From Flavipsychrobacter sp. (GTDB taxonomy: Bacteria; Bacteroidota; Bacteroidia; Chitinophagales; Chitinophagaceae): DNA of 64,000 nucleotides. Position numbers and translations under genes: made by a program. The stretch's first letter is position 1. Every line of letters begins with the position of its first letter. Where the stretch lies: positions 111,526 through 175,525 of the forward strand of contig JAEUVZ010000008.1 of assembly GCA_016786665.1 (NCBI GenBank), written 5' to 3'. This document shows positions 59,983 through 64,000 of the stretch, in pieces. The notes beneath the pieces are model-generated. The model saw nothing but the letters and a program-made list of their open reading frames with translations, was not told the DNA's origin and did no database searches.

Positions 59983-60999
59983 ATGAAGGTTCTGTTCATT
60001 CGTTTTTCGTCTATAGGGGATATTGTTTTAACTACACCGGTTATCCGCTGCCTGAAGCAGCAGGTGCCCGGGGCAGAGGTGCATTTCCTCACCAAGTACA
60101 CCTTTACTTCCCTGCTCCAGGGCAACAAGTATATTGATAAGATCCATTTCCTGGATAAAACCAATTACGTACAGCTATTAGAGACGCTGCGCGGCGAGGA
60201 ATACGATTACATTCTGGACCTCCATCACAATCTGCGCAGCCTCCGCTTCAAGCAGAAGATCAAGGGCAGCAAGACCACCGTATTCTCCTTTCCGAAGCTC
60301 AACCTTAAAAAGTGGCTGCTCACCAACTGGAAATGGAACCTGATGCCGGACAAGAGCATTGTAGAGCGCTACTTCGAAACGGTAAAGCCTCTCGGCGTAA
60401 AGAACGATGGGCAGGGGCTGGACTATTTTATTCCAGGGGACGTGACGGTAAGCAACCGCGATATACCCATGAGCCACTGGGCGGGATATGTTGCCTGCGT
60501 TATTGGCGGAAGCTACTTTACCAAGCGCCTTCCCGCCGCGCAATGGCAGAAATTCTGCGAAATGGTGCCTTACCCGGTGATGCTGCTGGGTGGCCCCGAA
60601 GACCGCGAAATGGGCGATATGATAGCCGCGCAGGATAACATAAAGATTTACAACGCCTGTGGTAAGTTTAGTATTAATGAGTCGGCCGGGCTTATCGGAT
60701 TTGCTAAGGTAGTGGTCAGCAACGATACCGGGCTGATGCACATAGCCGCTGCTTACAAAAAGCCGCTGATATCACTGTGGGGCAATACCTCGCCCGAGAT
60801 GGGGATGTTCCCTTACTACGGTTACAACAATCTGAAGACCAACATAGCGCCGCAGTCGGTGATGATGGAGAAGAAAGACCTGAAGTGTCATCCTTGCAGC
60901 AAAATAGGCTACGATAAGTGCCCGAAGGGCCATTTCAAATGCATGACAGAGCTTGATGTTTCAGCCATGGTAGAGCAGGTGCGGAAATTCTGGAGTTAG
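59983..60999 (+). CDS. Heptosyltransferase family glycosyltransferase (GT9)
   Basis: 338 residues. Start MKVLFIRFSSIGDIVLTTPV with the S-S-I-G-D motif of GT9 enzymes, then CLKQQVPGAEVHFLTKYTF, and in the second Rossmann fold VMLLGGPEDREMGDMIA, VVSNDTGLMHIAAAYKKPLI (sugar-nucleotide site) and SLWGNTSPEMGMFPY. A CxxC-type cluster (CHPCSKIGYDKCPKGHFKCM) at the C-terminus is typical of this family. Likely acts in lipopolysaccharide core or other glycan assembly. A TATATTAGC near-consensus box ends 5 nt before the ATG. Confidence 0.92.
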   Translation: MKVLFIRFSSIGDIVLTTPVIRCLKQQVPGAEVHFLTKYTFTSLLQGNKYIDKIHFLDKTNYVQLLETLRGEEYDYILDLHHNLRSLRFKQKIKGSKTTVFSFPKLNLKKWLLTNWKWNLMPDKSIVERYFETVKPLGVKNDGQGLDYFIPGDVTVSNRDIPMSHWAGYVACVIGGSYFTKRLPAAQWQKFCEMVPYPVMLLGGPEDREMGDMIAAQDNIKIYNACGKFSINESAGLIGFAKVVVSNDTGLMHIAAAYKKPLISLWGNTSPEMGMFPYYGYNNLKTNIAPQSVMMEKKDLKCHPCSKIGYDKCPKGHFKCMTELDVSAMVEQVRKFWS

Positions 61000-61025
61000 G
61001 TTGTTTAATTGAAAATTAATCCGGC

Positions 61026-61044
61026 TCAGGCTTTTATAAAGCCT
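61026..61044. terminator. Possible terminator after the glycosyltransferase
   Basis: CAGGCTTT/AAAGCCTG stem (8 bp) and a 3-nt loop 27 bases past the stop; the following sequence is not a clear T tract. The remaining 130 bases before the next gene hold no recognised feature. Confidence 0.4.
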
Positions 61045-61176
61045 GGATATCTATTGGCGGTTGATAGGCCTCTCTTAGTGGTCTGCTTGTTCTATTCATC
61101 CCAACTTTTATTGAATATTCCTCTGTCTTTTTGGGTAAGGTCAATACACCATACGCACATTTAAATTCTATTCCCG

Positions 61177-64000
61177 ATGAGGAAACTTTCACACTTATTT
61201 GCAGCCCTGCTCACGCTGCTCAGTTTCGGCCAGGAGGCAAAAGCTACCCACGCCGCCGGCGCAGAACTTGTTTATACCTGGATAACCGGTTCCACGTATC
61301 GCTTCACCTTTAAGTTCTACCGCGACTGTTCCGGTGCGGCCACCGCACCCCTGGGGGTCAACCAGAACACTGCCACGGGACTCAGGTTTTGCTATTATAA
61401 TTCCTGCAACAACGTAACGGGAGATGTGGGCGCGGTACGCCCTGCCTTGTATCCCGGTACTAATGTTCCCAACGGTACACCTGTGAGCCTGGGGTGCCCC
61501 GGTTTCCCTACGGTCTGCGATGGTGGTACCATTCCCGGTTATGAAGAGTGGATATACGAGGCTGATATTACGTTCCCCAGCCAGTGCGACCACTGGACGG
61601 TGTACACGAGCGTGAACGCCCGTAATAACTCTATTGACAATCTCGGCCAGAATCCCGGCAGCAAGGTGCTCCGTGTAGATGCCACGTTGAACAATGCGTA
61701 TGCACAGGGCAATAACTCGCCTAAGTTCACCATCAAGCCGGTGCCGTATACCTGCGTGAATACGCCGTTTACCTACAACAATGGCGCGATAGACGCCGAC
61801 GGCGATTCGCTGTCATTCGAGCTGGCTTATCCCCTCCACAACCCTAACCTGCAAGACAACCAGGGTGGCTGCCCCGGCGCCGCTACAGTTCCTATCGACT
61901 ATGCGCCTAACTGCACTGGTTGTGCAGATACGTTCAATAATGTAGACAACCCCTTTGCAACCAATTATACTTTCTCGCTCAACCCCTTTACCGGGCAAAT
62001 GAGCTTTACGCCTATAGTGCAGTCAGAGAATGTCGTTTCGGTTAAGGTAAGCGAGTACCGTAATGGTGTGCTTATTGGTACGGTTATCCGCGATTTGCAG
62101 ATGATCATTCGTCCATGTAATGTGCCGCCACCCGATGTAATTGTAGACCCCGCTTCAGTTTACGTGGGTACCTACATTAACGGACAGGTAGAGGGCTGCG
62201 CCAACCAGCCGATGCACTTCTGCTTCAATGCCGTGTCTTTACCCAATCGTATATTGGTGGTAGATGATAACCACGAGTTTATAGATAACAACATAACAGT
62301 TACCTACACCAACCAGGCTACCGATACGGTTACCGGCTGCGTGGATTGGCTGCCCACAACGGCCGATACCGGGCTGCATATATTTGTAGTTACAGTAAAG
62401 GATTCTACGTGCGAGCCTCCGGGCATACCCATCACCAATACCTTCACCATCCCCATACATATATGGCCGGCTACAGAGGTGCTTATAATGGGCCCCGATA
62501 CGATATGCCCCGGTGAACTGGTAAACCTCATAGCCACGGGAGGCGCCGACTATGTATGGACGGTATTGCCAGGCGGCTCTGTGGGTAGTGTGAACGACCC
62601 CAATGCCGATAGTGTAATGGTAAACCCTACGGTCACCACCACTTATGTGGTAGAGTCCACCATTAACACCTATTGCGATAAAAACCGCGATACCATTACT
62701 ATTGTCGTTCGTCAGCCGCCGGTATTCAGCCTGGGCCCTGACTTCACCACCTGTGTGAATAATGCTACCCAGCTCAATACGAACCTGGTGCCCGTAACCG
62801 GTACCAACTATTCCGTTACCTGGAGTCCTTCCACATACCTGGATGACCCCAACAGTAACACACCGGTAATGAACCCCGACGGAGCGGATATTACCTATAT
62901 TGTGACCATAATACCCGATGGTTTTATTCCTTGCGGACGTACGGATACGTTAAACGTAACCATACTCCAGGGCTTTGATGTTACCAACAGCGACACGGCT
63001 ATTTGTATAGGCGATACGGTATATGTAAACGCTACCGGCGATACGCGCTACACCTATACCTGGAGTCCCGCGATAGGTGTATCCGACCCCACCATTGTCA
63101 ATCCATACATTGTGCCCGATACAGCGCATACCTATATTGTTACCGCTACCTATCCGGGTTGCGCCGACAGTATCCAGCTATTCAATATAGATGCGCAGCC
63201 GGTTCCGGTGGTAGATGCCGGTCCTGATGAAATGATTGTATGCCGCGGCAGCCGCACGCAGCTCAATGCTACCTACACTCCGTCGGGCTATCCTTACTAT
63301 ACACTTACCTGGACTCCGGGTACCCAACTGACCGCTTCCGACGATCCTGCGCCTGTATTTATTGCGTACGATACTACCATGCTGCATTTTGTTGTAACCA
63401 CGCCGGCAGGTTGCAAGGGCGAGGATTCTATAAAGATGAACGTGGTGCCCAACGATTTCCTTGAGGTATCGCAGGACGTAACCATGTGCCCCCGCGATAC
63501 CGTCCAGGTTTTTGTACAGGGTAATGGAACTACGCCACTGGTATCTGTTCTTTGGCTGCAGGATTTCAACTACCTGAGCGACCCCACCAGTCTCAGCCCA
63601 TTCGTATCGCCCATCGCCTCGGCCTCCTATGCCGTAGTAGGTACTGATATTAACGGCTGCACCGATACTGCGCTTGCCCAGGTAATTGTTAAGGCGGCAG
63701 CAATAATTGAATTGCCTGACTCTGTAGTTATCTATCCTGGCGAAAGCTACCAGGTTGACCCAACCGGCAACTGCCTGTATTTCACCTGGTTCCCGCCAAT
63801 GGGCCTGAGCGATGATAAGATAGCCAACCCGGTAGCTACCCCTGAAGTAAATACCCGCGACTATGTAGACGCGGCTGCTGAAACAGGATGTGCTACCCGC
63901 GACTCGATTGATATCATTCTGGCACCGGACAGCTACATAGATGTACCGAATGCGTTTAGCCCGGGTTCACAGCCTAATGCTATATTCAAGCCGGTATATC
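61177..64000 (+). CDS. Giant Ig-like surface protein with T9SS type B tail (3' end cut off)
   Basis: An uninterrupted frame from ATG 61177 to the right edge (941 codons, no stop), beginning with signal peptide MRKLSHLFAALLTLLSFGQE. The N-terminal ~315 residues (THAAGAELVYTWITGSTYRF ... RDCSGA) are the recurrent N-terminal domain of Bacteroidota gliding/adhesin-like proteins. From ~430 several Ig/PKD-like modules follow (GPDTICPGE, SLGPDFTTC, AICIGDTVYVNATG, DAGPDEMIVCRGS, TMCPRDTVQV), each with a TWSP- or VWTV-type core. The last visible residues DVPNAFSPGSQPNAIFKPV are the beginning of a type B sorting tail, so the gene should end a short way beyond the edge. Predicted secreted surface protein. 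Confidence 0.92.
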   Translation, partial: MRKLSHLFAALLTLLSFGQEAKATHAAGAELVYTWITGSTYRFTFKFYRDCSGAATAPLGVNQNTATGLRFCYYNSCNNVTGDVGAVRPALYPGTNVPNGTPVSLGCPGFPTVCDGGTIPGYEEWIYEADITFPSQCDHWTVYTSVNARNNSIDNLGQNPGSKVLRVDATLNNAYAQGNNSPKFTIKPVPYTCVNTPFTYNNGAIDADGDSLSFELAYPLHNPNLQDNQGGCPGAATVPIDYAPNCTGCADTFNNVDNPFATNYTFSLNPFTGQMSFTPIVQSENVVSVKVSEYRNGVLIGTVIRDLQMIIRPCNVPPPDVIVDPASVYVGTYINGQVEGCANQPMHFCFNAVSLPNRILVVDDNHEFIDNNITVTYTNQATDTVTGCVDWLPTTADTGLHIFVVTVKDSTCEPPGIPITNTFTIPIHIWPATEVLIMGPDTICPGELVNLIATGGADYVWTVLPGGSVGSVNDPNADSVMVNPTVTTTYVVESTINTYCDKNRDTITIVVRQPPVFSLGPDFTTCVNNATQLNTNLVPVTGTNYSVTWSPSTYLDDPNSNTPVMNPDGADITYIVTIIPDGFIPCGRTDTLNVTILQGFDVTNSDTAICIGDTVYVNATGDTRYTYTWSPAIGVSDPTIVNPYIVPDTAHTYIVTATYPGCADSIQLFNIDAQPVPVVDAGPDEMIVCRGSRTQLNATYTPSGYPYYTLTWTPGTQLTASDDPAPVFIAYDTTMLHFVVTTPAGCKGEDSIKMNVVPNDFLEVSQDVTMCPRDTVQVFVQGNGTTPLVSVLWLQDFNYLSDPTSLSPFVSPIASASYAVVGTDINGCTDTALAQVIVKAAAIIELPDSVVIYPGESYQVDPTGNCLYFTWFPPMGLSDDKIANPVATPEVNTRDYVDAAAETGCATRDSIDIILAPDSYIDVPNAFSPGSQPNAIFKPVY

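Overview
The window reads as a chromosomal segment of a Bacteroidota bacterium, most likely in or near Chitinophagaceae (order Chitinophagales). Supporting signs are: promoters of the TTTG / TAnnTTTG type read by the Bacteroidota housekeeping sigma factor, few Shine-Dalgarno sequences, secreted proteins ending in type IX secretion (T9SS) sorting domains of both type A and type B, TonB-dependent receptors with an N-terminal carboxypeptidase-regulatory-like domain, paired DUF1800/DUF1501 genes, and a tRNA without an encoded CCA. The genus cannot be fixed from the sequence alone. I see no prophage, transposase, CRISPR array or plasmid functions.

Layout. 1-8.8 kb: the 3' part of a large unknown protein with a beta-rich C-terminus, then pcm, a DUF5683 protein, a Prc-type C-terminal processing protease, lipB overlapping a small membrane-protein gene, and a secreted fibronectin-like protein. 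8.9-15.2 kb: an APC amino-acid permease, a lipoprotein gene bracketed by 104-bp direct repeats, lpdA, a secreted alpha/beta hydrolase and a four-helix membrane protein. 15.3-25.3 kb, all on the minus strand: a TonB receptor, rpe, a small secreted protein, a TPR lipoprotein, and a DUF1800-DUF1800-DUF1501 operon whose last product carries a T9SS type A tail. 25.6-36 kb: a dienelactone hydrolase, kynU-ribF, a small outer-membrane-like protein, the lemA-TPM-TPM operon, a 1060-residue propeller/Ig-like surface protein with a type B tail, a hydrolase and a small membrane protein. 36-44.3 kb: a second TonB receptor, a lipoprotein, an AIM24-family protein, a disordered protein, a DUF922-like protease, a response regulator facing a PAS histidine kinase, and tRNA-Gln. 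44.4-54 kb: mrdA-rodA (cell elongation), a metallo-beta-lactamase-fold hydrolase, an ECF sigma / anti-sigma / Spy-like module, fmt, aroQ, a quinone-reductase-like gene with a small partner, and xerD. 54-64 kb: a lipoprotein / outer-membrane / DUF2490 operon, purB followed in frame by an RNA methyltransferase gene, a LysM-RlpA-like protein, a heptosyltransferase-family glycosyltransferase, and a very large Ig-like surface protein that runs off the right edge.

Most genes are ordinary housekeeping or envelope genes. The observations most worth a second look are the direct-repeat-flanked lipoprotein cassette at 10.65-11.65 kb, a recurring arrangement in which the TAnnTTTGC box ends only 3-4 nt before the start codon (predicting leaderless mRNAs for about nine genes), the tandem DUF1800 genes with a twin-arginine-like motif but no hydrophobic segment, and several uncharacterised envelope operons.
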